DNA of 64,000 nucleotides from JACRPH01 sp041665465 (GCA_041665465.1 JBAYIU010000001.1:1302001-1366000), one strand, 5' to 3'; shown: positions 27,070-36,454, counted from the first letter of the stretch. The notes: generated from the letters alone by a model not told the origin. Translations and numbers: made by a program.

Positions 27070-28023
27070 TTAAATTAAATAAGGGATGAATCGCCACTTA
27101 ACTTTTTTGCAATATTCTACATAATCTGGGTCTTTAGAGAGGTGCCTTTCTTCAGTCCAAGCTCTGAAAAAGTAAATCACGCTCCATACTCCCATCCCTA
27201 AAGCGAAAGGCCAATTCATTACCGGAAGCAGGGTTACCCACCACATCAGATTCTTGCTGATATAAGCAGGATGTCTTACTATCGAATAAGGAAACTTGGT
27301 AACTATCCCTCGATTGGTTAAATTTGATGATTTCATCCCTAAAGCAACCGTAGCCCAGACGTAAATAGCTAGCAAAAGAATGATTATAATACGTAATGTT
27401 ATGGTCCATCCTGAACTCCAAAAGGTTACTTGATCACTAGCTCCCCAAGGGATGTATGCTCCCACAATAGAATTAAAGGGAGGATAACAAATTAAAGCGA
27501 CAAACCAGCCGAAGAAAGTTGGTTCTACTGATTTGACAATATTATTTAATTTGTGTGATTCAAAGATGTATCCTAGAGAGAAGATTAAGGTGTCAATAGT
27601 GAACAGTAAGGTTAACAAAAAAGGGTACCATTGAAAATTATTAAAAGAAAGATTGCTCCAGTTTCCATAAAAAAACCCAATCATGGTTGGAAGGAAGAAG
27701 ATCTTTACTAATATAAACAGTAGAGCAACTTTTTCTTCTTTCTCTAAACCCAACTGAGTTGAAGATTGGAACAATGATCTACCATTTCTAATCGCTGCTT
27801 TAGCTAGGTGGTAGGATTTATTTTCAGAATATTCTTTAACAAAGAAAAAGTAAAGTATCGGAGCGAGAACCAAATATCCCCAAAATAAACCTAATAAAGT
27901 TAGTTGAGTCTTATCGTTTAAAGTTCTCTGGTAATAAGGAAGATAATGAAAGAGTAATATCCCTAAACCGTAAAGTATGACACTAGAAAAGTATAATTGT
28001 AATCCTCGTTTTAGTCTGCTCAT
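27070..28023 (-). CDS. Isoprenylcysteine carboxyl methyltransferase-like membrane protein
   Basis: 317 residues with about eight TM helices. The C-terminal region (IVRHPAYISKNLMWW ... EERHLSKDPDYVEYCKKVKWRFIP) is the conserved SAM- and substrate-binding segment of ICMT/PEMT-type membrane methyltransferases. The N-terminal 120 residues are extra. It follows mre11 by two bases on the same strand. The methylated substrate is unknown; lipid or polyprenyl targets are plausible. Confidence 0.75.
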   Translation of the reverse strand: MSRLKRGLQLYFSSVILYGLGILLFHYLPYYQRTLNDKTQLTLLGLFWGYLVLAPILYFFFVKEYSENKSYHLAKAAIRNGRSLFQSSTQLGLEKEEKVALLFILVKIFFLPTMIGFFYGNWSNLSFNNFQWYPFLLTLLFTIDTLIFSLGYIFESHKLNNIVKSVEPTFFGWFVALICYPPFNSIVGAYIPWGASDQVTFWSSGWTITLRIIIILLLAIYVWATVALGMKSSNLTNRGIVTKFPYSIVRHPAYISKNLMWWVTLLPVMNWPFALGMGVWSVIYFFRAWTEERHLSKDPDYVEYCKKVKWRFIPYLI

Positions 28024-28025
28024 CT

Positions 28026-29249
28026 CTATTCTCCTAAGGGGATCAGTTTATTCATCTCACTTTCTACTCTCTTCTGGAAATCAGCTACCGTTTCTCCCTC
28101 CTTCTTAGAGGTGTTTAAGGAGTTTATAAGATGTCTAGTAAGGTCCAGTTCTATCTCTCGATCAAACAATTTAATCTGTTGCAGATGTTCCTGGATCAGT
28201 TGTTCTTCTACGTTCTCTCCACCCTCGATTAGATTTATCTCTTCATACTCTTGGACTTCTAACTGAGAAGCATTTTTCATTACGAAGTATGCTCCTTTTT
28301 GATAAAGTGCTTCTAATAATATCTTAAAATCTATATCTGTGGGATGACCGTTTTCTAACTCTCCGGATAAACGGATGGTAATTAAGCAGTTATTAACCTC
28401 TTTGTCTCGAAAGAAGTTTTCCAGCTCTTTCTGAACCTGAATGGGAGAACGATGATTACAGTTTAAGTTGAAAATAATGGTTGGAACTATTTCTAAAGGA
28501 ACCCACTCTATAGATTGAGGAGAAGAGTTAGTGTTTATCAGATAAAATCCCCCTTTTCCATATTGTTCTAACTCTGAAAAATTGTTAGGAAATAATGCTC
28601 CAGGATAAGTTAAGGTTCCATATCCTTCTATATCTACTCGAGATGGATGGTGTACATGACCACCCGCGTAATAATTAAACCCTTTCGGAAGAAAAGATAA
28701 TGGTTGTGATTCCATCTTTTCTAGATGTTTTGGTTTTAATTCTGAAAGTGTAGTGTGAAAGAGAAATATCTTGTAGCCTATCTCTTGTTCCAAATTCTGT
28801 AATGAAAGATTTTGATAATATACTTTGTCTAACAAGCCTTTCTTTCCTAACATTCCGGTAATCTTTGCTCCAGTTCTTATATCTGTAGTAAACTTCAACT
28901 GTAAATTTCCTTGTTCATCTACTCCTCCCTTACATACATTAATTAACAATCCTGCATTCTCTAACACATCAAGCATAGTCTTGCCACTGGGAGAAAAATC
29001 GTGTGATCCGGCGATAGCGTATAGTGGAATATTCTTCTCCTGCAACTCCTTTAATGATTTAGCAACTATTTTAAGAGTGTCTAAAGAGGGTAAAGAAGTA
29101 TTAAACAAATCTCCTGAGAAAAGGATGAAATCTACCTTTTGTTGTTCACACTGCTCGATAGCTTTAAGAAAAGCTTGAGTGGACAGATCACGCATCTTTT
29201 GGTCACGCCAAGAGCCCAGATGTAGATCTGCTAGATGAGCGTATTTCAT
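28026..29249 (-). CDS. mre11: DNA double-strand break repair nuclease Mre11/SbcD
   Basis: 407 residues. Phosphoesterase motifs ADLHLG (DxH), FSGDLFN (GDxxN), AGSHDFS (GNHD position, with Ser for Asn) and GGHVHHPS (GHxH) are in order within the first 220 residues. A cap domain and a helical C-terminal region (possible Rad50-binding) follow. Mre11 with Rad50 processes broken DNA ends. No rad50, herA or nurA lies next to it in this window, unlike many archaea; the downstream partner is the ICMT-like gene. Confidence 0.88.
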   Translation of the reverse strand: MKYAHLADLHLGSWRDQKMRDLSTQAFLKAIEQCEQQKVDFILFSGDLFNTSLPSLDTLKIVAKSLKELQEKNIPLYAIAGSHDFSPSGKTMLDVLENAGLLINVCKGGVDEQGNLQLKFTTDIRTGAKITGMLGKKGLLDKVYYQNLSLQNLEQEIGYKIFLFHTTLSELKPKHLEKMESQPLSFLPKGFNYYAGGHVHHPSRVDIEGYGTLTYPGALFPNNFSELEQYGKGGFYLINTNSSPQSIEWVPLEIVPTIIFNLNCNHRSPIQVQKELENFFRDKEVNNCLITIRLSGELENGHPTDIDFKILLEALYQKGAYFVMKNASQLEVQEYEEINLIEGGENVEEQLIQEHLQQIKLFDREIELDLTRHLINSLNTSKKEGETVADFQKRVESEMNKLIPLGE

Positions 29250-29310
29250 GAGCTTTAAATATGAAAGAGGATTTATATGAATTGTGGTAGTAAAGAATCA
29301 ATCATCTGGC

Positions 29311-29934
29311 TTAACTTATTCTGGTTTTCTTCTTAGTGAAAGAATATATCAGTAATTGAATCCCGTATGTTGGCAAAACCACAATTATAAAAGCTAAAGC
29401 TATCCAGAAAAAAGGGTGATAAGGCACGACAATATTAAAAAAGTTAAGATCATAGACATAATTTATATTCTCACTCTGAGAGGTAAATATGACCGTAATG
29501 ATTAACATTATCAATAATACCAATAAAGAGTAAAATAAAGATTTCTTGGTTGGTTTTTCTTTATATGTCAATAATAAAGCCACATTTACCGAGAAAGCGT
29601 GCAAGACTAAAGATACAAATATATGAAATCCACTATATTTCAAGATATTAGCAAATTCTAAGATATTAATACCCAGAAAAACGGCACAGAAAAGAAGAAT
29701 AAACGAAACAATCTGTGAGAACAGTCCAATATTAATTAACCCCTTTATGAACTGTTCATCTTTAAATAAGAACCCTATCAATAAAAGGAAAGGAACAAAG
29801 TCACAAAACCAAATAAAATCAGAATAGTTCTTTCCAAGTATATTTCTAACAATAACTAATAATGATAATGTTAAGAAGAAGATTACTGAGATTAGGTACT
29901 TATTCTTTGTCATTATCCTTTTCAGATGATTCAT
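29311..29934 (-). CDS. Multi-pass membrane protein of unknown function
   Basis: 207 residues with about six TM helices. Polar or charged residues occur only in short loops (KDEQF, KEKPTKK) and at the Lys/Arg-rich C-terminus. No transport or catalytic motif is visible. It lies downstream of the DedA gene on the same strand, with 40 bases between. Confidence 0.6.
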   Translation of the reverse strand: MNHLKRIMTKNKYLISVIFFLTLSLLVIVRNILGKNYSDFIWFCDFVPFLLLIGFLFKDEQFIKGLINIGLFSQIVSFILLFCAVFLGINILEFANILKYSGFHIFVSLVLHAFSVNVALLLTYKEKPTKKSLFYSLLVLLIMLIITVIFTSQSENINYVYDLNFFNIVVPYHPFFWIALAFIIVVLPTYGIQLLIYSFTKKKTRIS

Positions 29935-29974
29935 TTGTTTGTGATACCCCCTCCCTTGGGGCGATTGAGAGTTT

Positions 29975-30592
29975 TCATTTTATTTGATCCATATTTTCAT
30001 ATACTCTTCTTGAGAATCCACGATACGAAAACCAAGTAATTACTCCTAAGACTAATATTAATAATACTGATAGTTCTAGATATCTAGAATACTTAGTAAA
30101 TGACTCAAAAGCCAATCCCGTATAATATCCAATCAAGACCAAAACCAGAGAAGAAATAAAAGTCAGGATGAAAGAGTAAAATAAAAACGTCTTTATGCGA
30201 ATGTTCACTACTCCTGCTAAGATTAATCCTGGAGCGGGTAGAGGAGGTACCAACTTAATGATGGTTAAAGCCTTTCCAGGATTGTTTCTTAAACTAGATT
30301 CTATCTTGTGAAGAGTTCCTTTTTTAATTTTCGACTTCTGGAGATATCTTTCTATAACTCCTCTTCGGCTAATCCTTCCCAGATAATAATAAATAATGTC
30401 CCCAATTATATTTCCTAACACCGATAAAGCAAACACTACATAAACATTAAATACTCCCATAAAAGCAGCAAAAGCAGCCACGATAGTTATGATAGGTCCT
30501 TCTAAAATTATCACTAAAAGGAGTAATAAATATCCTGCACTTTGTAAGAATGCTAATATTCCTGTTGTTGTAGTAAAATCTCCAAGTATCAT
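29975..30592 (-). CDS. DedA/VTT-family membrane protein
   Basis: 205 residues with about five hydrophobic segments. GNIIGDIIYYYLGR in the middle and KLVPPLPAPGLILAGVVN are the characteristic re-entrant regions of VTT (SNARE-associated Golgi) proteins, which act as lipid scramblases or polyprenyl-phosphate flippases. It sits just downstream of a GT4 glycosyltransferase, consistent with lipid-linked sugar traffic. The exact lipid is unknown. Confidence 0.8.
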   Translation of the reverse strand: MILGDFTTTTGILAFLQSAGYLLLLLVIILEGPIITIVAAFAAFMGVFNVYVVFALSVLGNIIGDIIYYYLGRISRRGVIERYLQKSKIKKGTLHKIESSLRNNPGKALTIIKLVPPLPAPGLILAGVVNIRIKTFLFYSFILTFISSLVLVLIGYYTGLAFESFTKYSRYLELSVLLILVLGVITWFSYRGFSRRVYENMDQIK

Positions 30593-30653
30593 TTGTCGCT
30601 CTTAATTGTTTTTAATGTGTTTTCTGCAATATATATTATTTAATACTTCCTAT

Positions 30654-31814
30654 TTAGATGATTGAATAATATACCTTTTCTAATTTAGTAATGCTCAATT
30701 TAAGATCATATTTCTTAATTTCTTGGATACTTTTATTAATCATTCTTTTCCTAATCTTTTCATTCATCAAAAGGGTGAGTATCTTTTCTGCTAGATCTTT
30801 TGGATCATGCAACTGAAATACAAATCCGTTATCTTGCACTAAACCGGATGAAGCACTTAGTTTAGAGTTAGAAACGACTATCGGTTTACCACAAGCCATT
30901 GCTTCTAATACTACCATCCCTTCCAACTCTGCTACGGATGGCAACACAAAAATATCGCAGGTATTATATACCATTAACAATTCGGAATTGGGGAGTTTGC
31001 CCAAAAAGTTTACTCTATCTCTTACCCCTATCTTTTTAGCTAGTTTTTCTAGTTCTATTCGCAAATCGCCTGAACCCACAATATCTAACTTTACATTCTT
31101 AACTTTATTTTGAATATAAGTCATTGATTCTATCAAGGAGTGTACACTTTTCTCTCGGTCAAGCCGACCAACATAAAGAATTCTTTTATCTTTCTTAGAG
31201 AAGTTATACTTTTTAATGTAATCGAGAGTGTCAATTATTTTGAACTCAGACAGTTTTACTCCGTTGCTTATAACAAAGAAAGGAATCTTTTGATTATATC
31301 TTCGAAGCATGCTCTTCCCAAAATCTGAAGGACAGATTACTGCATCTACCTTTTTGTAAATCCAAATCAGATATTTATAAATTAAGTGATTTATAATTCT
31401 GGGTTGAAGAATCTTTGGAACATAAAGACATAAGGCTTCTGGTTGCAGATGAGCATGGGCAACGGTCTTAATACCTAAGGACTTAGCGACCTTAATGCAA
31501 AGAATAGACGCCGGGGTCGGATCAATAATATGAACAATATCAATCTTCTCCTCTGTCAGGATATTCTTAATATTTTTCTTAATGGGGACGATGAATGGGA
31601 AATTTCTCTTAGTAAAGGTTAAGGAAAGAAAACGATAAATCTTTATCCCTTTATGATAATCTATTTTTTCCTTATCTTTCTGTTGAGCTGCTATAAAAAT
31701 AACCTTGTGTCCTCTTTCTTTAAGACCTTCGGCAAATCTTAAAGCTGAGACCATTGATCCAGAAGTATAATGAGTTAAGGCATCGCAAACGAAGAGGATA
31801 TTCAACTTTTTCAT
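30654..31814 (-). CDS. Glycosyltransferase family 4
   Basis: 386 residues, GT-B fold. The C-terminal domain begins at RILYVGRLDREKSV. The EX7E motif lies in ELEGMVVLEAMACGKPIV, where the nucleotide-sugar is bound. The N-terminus (LFVCDALTHYTSGSMVSALRFAEGLKERGH) is a typical acceptor domain. It probably adds sugars to lipids or S-layer proteins; the neighbouring DedA gene supports an envelope role. Confidence 0.88.
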   Translation of the reverse strand: MKKLNILFVCDALTHYTSGSMVSALRFAEGLKERGHKVIFIAAQQKDKEKIDYHKGIKIYRFLSLTFTKRNFPFIVPIKKNIKNILTEEKIDIVHIIDPTPASILCIKVAKSLGIKTVAHAHLQPEALCLYVPKILQPRIINHLIYKYLIWIYKKVDAVICPSDFGKSMLRRYNQKIPFFVISNGVKLSEFKIIDTLDYIKKYNFSKKDKRILYVGRLDREKSVHSLIESMTYIQNKVKNVKLDIVGSGDLRIELEKLAKKIGVRDRVNFLGKLPNSELLMVYNTCDIFVLPSVAELEGMVVLEAMACGKPIVVSNSKLSASSGLVQDNGFVFQLHDPKDLAEKILTLLMNEKIRKRMINKSIQEIKKYDLKLSITKLEKVYYSII

Positions 31815-31874
31815 CTTGTTCTAAGAGAATTATTTGAGTATTTATATCTTTTTATTGCTCTTATTCTTGTTTAT

Positions 31875-31973
31875 CACTCTGATCGCAAAACAACCTCACT
31901 ACGTTCGGGTTTGCTCACTCTGATCGCAAAGTAACCTCGTTTTACTCGGAACTTTGCTCACTCTGATCGCAAA
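31875..31973. repeat. Triplicated ABC permease 3' end with two intervening hairpins
   Basis: CACTCTGATCGCAAA occurs three times (31875-31889, 31916-31930, 31959-31973). The last copy contains the stop region of the permease gene (codes ...ALRSE then stop on the minus strand). Between the copies are CAACCTCACTACGTTCGGG and TAACCTCGTTTTACTCGGA. Each is flanked by GCAAA and TTTGC arms, so two hairpins form. They may act as transcription terminators between the permease and the glycosyltransferase. The same core motif is found at 39.09 kb. Confidence 0.8.
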
Positions 31974-33193
31974 GCGTCCACTGGCCTTAGCTTAGATGCT
32001 CGGTACGCAGGTACTACTCCGGATATAATCCCTACTCCTGCGGATACAAATATAGCCATCAGTACTGAGTTTAAAGAAACCATGGTGGTCATTCCTCCCG
32101 GTAATTCTCCTCCTAGTAAAGTTGGGATAAAAGAAGATAAAATCGCTCCAAAGATAACTCCCAATATTCCTCCGATAAATCCAATTAAAGCTGCATTCAG
32201 TAAGAAAATAGTTAAGATATCTTTATTTCTTGCTCCCAATGCTTTCATTATTCCGATTTCTTTAGTCTTCTCTAATACCGAAGTGAACATAGTATTAGCG
32301 ATCCCTACTGCTCCCACTAATAGAGAAACAGCAGCAATAGCCAATAAGAAAGTGCTCATAGTACTCATCATAGCTGCTCTGGTTTCTTGCATTTGTTTAC
32401 TGGAAGTGATAGAAAAATCTTTAGTTCGAGCATTAACATGTCTTACCATCATCAACTTTTCGTCCATTTTAGCAATTGTGTCATCTAACAGGCTTTCGTC
32501 CTTAATTTTAATTAAGATTGAATCGTATACTCCGGGAGTTTTAGTCTCTAGAACTTGATAAGCCATAGTGAGGGGCATATAAATTTGATTACTCTGATCG
32601 TTTATAATTCCAACCACCCTATAAGAACTGCCATCAATACTGATCATCTTATTGATTCCTAACGGTTGACTGAAATAAGAACTAGCCAGTTTACCTCCTA
32701 TTACTACTACATTTTGATCTGCAGAGTCAAGCATTCTTCCGGTGGACAGATTAACTGTAGTTATCTGTGACCATACTTTTTGATCTACACCAGTAAGAGA
32801 GACAGAACCATTTCTTCCTAAATAAGAAACGGGAACATTCCCCTTAATTTCCGTCTCAATAACCGCTATATTGGAAACTCCACGCAAAGCTTGTAAATCC
32901 ATATTATTTAACACAATGGCTTTAGTAGTAGCTTGAGAACCACCTCGTTGTCCTCCTTCTCCACCTTGTTCAAACATGTTTCCTCCTCTAGAAAACCCTG
33001 CTGTAACCGTAATTATGTCTCCTCCTAAAGCACCCATGCGATAGTTTAACTCCTGTTGCATTCCTTCTCCTAAGGAAACAATAGCTACTACTGCGGCTAC
33101 TCCGATCACTATTCCGATAATGGTAAGCCAGCTTCTAAGCTTACTATGGATCACCATCTCCAAAGCATGCTTGAAACATTTGTTGAATTTCAT
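31958..33193 (-). CDS. ABC transporter permease, MacB/FtsX type
   Basis: 411 residues. TM helix 1 at about 18-40, a large extracellular MacB-type domain (about 45-275, with a Gly-rich insertion GGNMFEQGGEGGQRGG), then three TM helices and the FtsX signature region (LEKTKEIGIMKALGARNKDI). It is the last gene of a four-gene operon with an ATPase and two accessory proteins. MacB-type systems use mechanotransmission to export proteins or peptides or to signal, and do not move substrate through the membrane. Confidence 0.88.
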   Translation of the reverse strand: MKFNKCFKHALEMVIHSKLRSWLTIIGIVIGVAAVVAIVSLGEGMQQELNYRMGALGGDIITVTAGFSRGGNMFEQGGEGGQRGGSQATTKAIVLNNMDLQALRGVSNIAVIETEIKGNVPVSYLGRNGSVSLTGVDQKVWSQITTVNLSTGRMLDSADQNVVVIGGKLASSYFSQPLGINKMISIDGSSYRVVGIINDQSNQIYMPLTMAYQVLETKTPGVYDSILIKIKDESLLDDTIAKMDEKLMMVRHVNARTKDFSITSSKQMQETRAAMMSTMSTFLLAIAAVSLLVGAVGIANTMFTSVLEKTKEIGIMKALGARNKDILTIFLLNAALIGFIGGILGVIFGAILSSFIPTLLGGELPGGMTTMVSLNSVLMAIFVSAGVGIISGVVPAYRASKLRPVDALRSE

Positions 33194-33221
33194 AGTTTTT
33201 CAGTTTAAGACCTAAATTAAT

Positions 33222-34568
33222 TTACTTTGAACCTTTATCTCCAAAAAAGTCTTTTAGTTTTAATTTTGGATTCTCTCTTTTCATTTTTTTGTAACGCTTA
33301 TATCCAAAGTAAACTATAATCCCCAGTATGATAACTATTAAGTACCAATAGGTTGAAAAGAATCCGGGTTGAGTTGTAGTTCTTCCGGGAATTCCCGTAA
33401 CGTTCCCCATCATACTTTGGGGGGAAACGGTCAATATCTTATCTAATAACACTCTCTTTCCCATCGTATCGGTATAAGCAATCTGGATCTTAAGTTCATT
33501 AGTGGGGGTAGTTGAAAGGTTATTCTGGGCAGGGACATCCCCTTTAAAACCAGTTCCAGTTTTATTCATCATACTTCCACTTGATTGTAGTTTAAAACTA
33601 GCAATAGTATAATCTCCCTGATTTAAATTTCCAATAATGGCAGAGTTTGATCCACTAACTTTCCATCCCGTTTGTTCTGGGATCATAACAGAAACTGAAC
33701 TAGCGGGGTTACTTCCAATATTAGCAATACTAAATGAGGTTGATCCGCTTGATCCGTCAGTTAAAGCTACTTCAAAGTCAGTACTGCCTCCTACCAATAC
33801 TCCCGCATTAGTTTCAATCCTAGTACTTTGTACAGAGTTACTAGAAGAATTTAAAGCATCAAAGGTAAGTTTTAGGTTAAGATTGTATAATCCTCTGGTA
33901 GCAGTAGGATTAGCGACAACAGTATAAACTAAATCTTTACTTTCTCCGATACCTAAGTATGGAATGTATCTAGTATTGTCTGTTCCTACTGGAAGAATTA
34001 CGTTGCTTTCTTCACTCCAAGTAAACACCAAATTGTTTAAAGGAGATTTTCCAATATTATTTATAGTAAAGGTAAGAACTGTTTCTTCTCCCGGATTAAT
34101 TTTAGTTCTATCTACACTAATGATTTGAGCATACTTGTTGCTGGTTACTCTGACTTGAAAAGTGTCTACTACCCAGGATATTCCTCCGTCATCGGAATAC
34201 CTGAACTTTAAATTATATGATTTATCTATTGCATCTTTATTTGTTAATAAAGTATATTTTAAAATTTTATAATTTGAACTGGCGGGATAATTTGGAAGTT
34301 CTCCTATTATTTGTTGAGCGCTCTGTCCTGGAGCTAGAGTAAAGGGGAATTCTGGAAGTATCTCCCCTACTACTTGTGGAGATGCTTTTCCTCCATCGTT
34401 AATTATTTGGAGATTAACATCTACTGTATCTCCAGAACTGGCTGGATCGGGGTTTTGGGTGATCAAAGTAGCACTTAGTTCAGAGTTACTAGTTGCATTG
34501 GCGATAGTCATAAGACCCAAGGCCAAGACTAAAACTATTATTATATTTAATATTCTTTTCATATTCAT
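33222..34568 (-). CDS. Membrane-anchored beta-sandwich accessory protein of the ABC system (COG1361-like)
   Basis: 448 residues: signal peptide (about 1-25), three or four Ig-like/CARDB-type domains (PASSGDTVDVNLQIINDG, NPGEETVLTFTINNIGKSPL), one C-terminal TM (about 405-424) and a basic tail. This S-layer-domain-like architecture typically lies next to MacB-type ABC genes in archaea. It may act as the extracellular adaptor, in the position of the MacA adaptor of bacteria. It lies between the ATPase and permease genes. Confidence 0.75.
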   Translation of the reverse strand: MNMKRILNIIIVLVLALGLMTIANATSNSELSATLITQNPDPASSGDTVDVNLQIINDGGKASPQVVGEILPEFPFTLAPGQSAQQIIGELPNYPASSNYKILKYTLLTNKDAIDKSYNLKFRYSDDGGISWVVDTFQVRVTSNKYAQIISVDRTKINPGEETVLTFTINNIGKSPLNNLVFTWSEESNVILPVGTDNTRYIPYLGIGESKDLVYTVVANPTATRGLYNLNLKLTFDALNSSSNSVQSTRIETNAGVLVGGSTDFEVALTDGSSGSTSFSIANIGSNPASSVSVMIPEQTGWKVSGSNSAIIGNLNQGDYTIASFKLQSSGSMMNKTGTGFKGDVPAQNNLSTTPTNELKIQIAYTDTMGKRVLLDKILTVSPQSMMGNVTGIPGRTTTQPGFFSTYWYLIVIILGIIVYFGYKRYKKMKRENPKLKLKDFFGDKGSK

Positions 34569-34575
34569 CCCTCTT

Positions 34576-35262
34576 TTAATTGCGGTAGTCCTTTTCTATT
34601 GTTCCATCTTTTATTAGGATCACTCTTTTTGCATATTTAGCCAAGTTTAAATCGTGCGTTACCATAACAATAGTTTTCCCTTCTCGATTTAGTTGAGTTA
34701 ACATGTCCATGATGTACTGTCCGGTTTTGCTGTCTAAGTTGCCGGTAGGTTCATCAGCAAGAATAACTTGAGGATTATTAGATAAGGCTCTGGCAATGGC
34801 TACTCGCTGTTGTTGTCCCCCAGAAAGTTCTGAAGGTTTATGATACATTCTGTCTCCCAGATTTACTTTATGGAGAATCTCTCTGGCTCTTTTATCTATT
34901 TGTGCATCATCTAGTTCTTGTAGTTCCATCGGTAGTTTGATATTTTCTAAAGCAGTAGAGGTTTGAAAAAGATTGAATTGTTGAAAAATAAAACCAATAC
35001 TTTTTCCTCTCAGAGCTGCTAAATCTGATTCGCTCATCTCGGCAATGTTTTTTCCTCTTAGTAATACTTCTCCTTTAGTAGGGATATCTAATGCTCCAAC
35101 AATGTTCATCATAGTACTTTTTCCACTACCGCTTGGTCCAGTTATGGCTACAAATTCTCCTTCGCGGATATCTAGAGAAACATCATGAAGAGCATTAACT
35201 TCTATTTCTCCCATTTTGTACACTTTCCAAACCTTTTTAATCTGGATGATGATATCTTTCAT
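34576..35262 (-). CDS. ABC transporter ATP-binding protein, LolD/MacB type
   Basis: 228 residues. Walker A GPSGSGKST, Q-loop FQQFNLF, signature LSGGQQQRVAIARAL, Walker B VILADEPTGNLD and the switch His in VTHD are all intact. It powers the MacB-type permease encoded two genes downstream. The gene order is small membrane protein, ATPase, adaptor, permease, with gaps of 8, 7 and 28 bases. Confidence 0.93.
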   Translation of the reverse strand: MKDIIIQIKKVWKVYKMGEIEVNALHDVSLDIREGEFVAITGPSGSGKSTMMNIVGALDIPTKGEVLLRGKNIAEMSESDLAALRGKSIGFIFQQFNLFQTSTALENIKLPMELQELDDAQIDKRAREILHKVNLGDRMYHKPSELSGGQQQRVAIARALSNNPQVILADEPTGNLDSKTGQYIMDMLTQLNREGKTIVMVTHDLNLAKYAKRVILIKDGTIEKDYRN

Positions 35263-35270
35263 GTTGATAT

Positions 35271-35777
35271 TTATCTCGTGAACTCACCATGGAACCAACG
35301 TCCCTCTTCAGGAGATCGAGAACATTCGCCTAATCTTGAGTCCTCTCTCTTAGACTCATTCTCTCTCTTATTAGCGCAACCGGAAGCAAGTTCAGGTTTA
35401 AAATAATCTGCATCATAAAATTCTGTCTCTGAGTGCATAACGATCTTATTGGTGTTAATATCAATTAAGAACAGTTGGGTCTCATTTTGGTTGTAAAATG
35501 ATACTTCTACTAAACTTAAGGAATTGTTCTTTTCTCGCATCTGACGAAACTGGGGCATAATTCTTACTTCATAATCTGAGCTATTCTTCCCTTGAACTTC
35601 TAATGCAGAAAGGGCAACTTCTTTAGCTGAACTGATTTGGGTTTCATCCATCTTTACAAAGGAAGATTTGTAATGACTAAATCTCATTAATCCACCTATC
35701 ACAATTAAAGCGAAGAGAATTACCATCACGGTAGCAATAATCTTAAATAAATTTGTTTTGAAAAAATTGGATTTCAT
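35271..35777 (-). CDS. Small single-pass membrane protein of the ABC operon
   Basis: 168 residues from the ATG at 35777, preceded by GGTGGTC; a longer frame to 35828 would start upstream of the expected transcription start. One TM helix at about 15-35, then an external alpha/beta domain with YEVRIMPQF and NETQLFLIDINTN. The last 35 residues are hydrophilic, rich in Arg, Glu and Ser, with two Cys, and look unlike a folded domain. As first gene of the operon it may be the exported or sensed component. Confidence 0.6.
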   Translation of the reverse strand: MKSNFFKTNLFKIIATVMVILFALIVIGGLMRFSHYKSSFVKMDETQISSAKEVALSALEVQGKNSSDYEVRIMPQFRQMREKNNSLSLVEVSFYNQNETQLFLIDINTNKIVMHSETEFYDADYFKPELASGCANKRENESKREDSRLGECSRSPEEGRWFHGEFTR

Positions 35778-35840
35778 TTTGACCACCTTTTTGTATATTT
35801 TAATATGTTTACAAAGATGAAACCACATATATAAGTTGTC

Positions 35841-35865
35841 TGAAACGGTTTCATTTTAGTGAAAC
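35841..35865. promoter_or_regulatory. Overlapping palindromic operator between ABC operon and membrane-bound HTH gene
   Basis: TGAAACGGTTTCA (35841-35853, perfect 6-bp arms) overlaps GTTTCATTTTAGTGAAAC (35848-35865, 6-bp arms), giving three alternating TGAAAC half-sites. It lies just upstream of the ABC operon TATA box (about 35825-35835, minus strand) and about 35 bases before the TATA of the divergent regulator (about 35899). The position suits control of the ABC operon by the neighbouring regulator. Confidence 0.6.
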
Positions 35866-35929
35866 TATACTCTTTCTGATTGGAGTTTTCCTCCATAAGC
35901 TTAATATACTCGGAAATTAGTTCTTTCTT

Positions 35930-36454
35930 ATGAAAAAGTTAGGGTTAATCTTAGCAGTTATTGTGTTGATCGCTTCATTAGTGTTACTTTTTGATAAACT
36001 TTTTACTCCTCAGCCGATTCAGATCGTACTTCAATCCGGTAAAGAAATTACTACCCAGGGGGCTGATTATTTTACTATAAACGAAGTTTTGTTGTTAATT
36101 GTCTGTGCCTTTTTTATTGGAACTGCTGCTACCTATCTTTTTTATAATTCTGATAAGGGAACGATTAAGGAAGTTCTTTCTCCAACTGAAACGGTCCAGG
36201 TATCTCCCCCTCTCCTGATCGATGCTTCTTCTAAAGAAGATCATTATGAAAAGATTCTTCCTTTGTTAAAAGAGGACGAGAAAAGAGCAGTTATTCTATT
36301 AAGAGAAGCTGGTGGAGAGATGTTACAGAATCAACTGGTGTTGAAGTTGAATGAATCAAAAGTTAAAGTTACTCGAGTTATCGCCAGTTTAGAAGAAAAG
36401 AACTTGATTGTTAAAGATAGAAATGGATTGACTAATTGTATTAAGTTGAAATAA
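35930..36454 (+). CDS. Membrane-bound winged-helix regulator (COG2512-like)
   Basis: 174 residues with two TM helices (about 4-22 and 52-72) and a C-terminal winged HTH (about 110-174: DEKRAVILLREAGGEMLQNQLVLKLNESKVKVTRVIASLEEKNLIVK). This is the archaeal type of one-component, membrane-associated regulator. Divergent from the ABC operon with half-sites TGAAAC between, it probably senses an envelope signal and controls export. TATA at about 35899-35907, nearly leaderless start. Confidence 0.78.
   Translation: MKKLGLILAVIVLIASLVLLFDKLFTPQPIQIVLQSGKEITTQGADYFTINEVLLLIVCAFFIGTAATYLFYNSDKGTIKEVLSPTETVQVSPPLLIDASSKEDHYEKILPLLKEDEKRAVILLREAGGEMLQNQLVLKLNESKVKVTRVIASLEEKNLIVKDRNGLTNCIKLK

Noticed and set aside
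31875..31973. CRISPR array
   Set aside because: Only three short repeats, spacers that are themselves related hairpins, and one repeat is part of a coding sequence.
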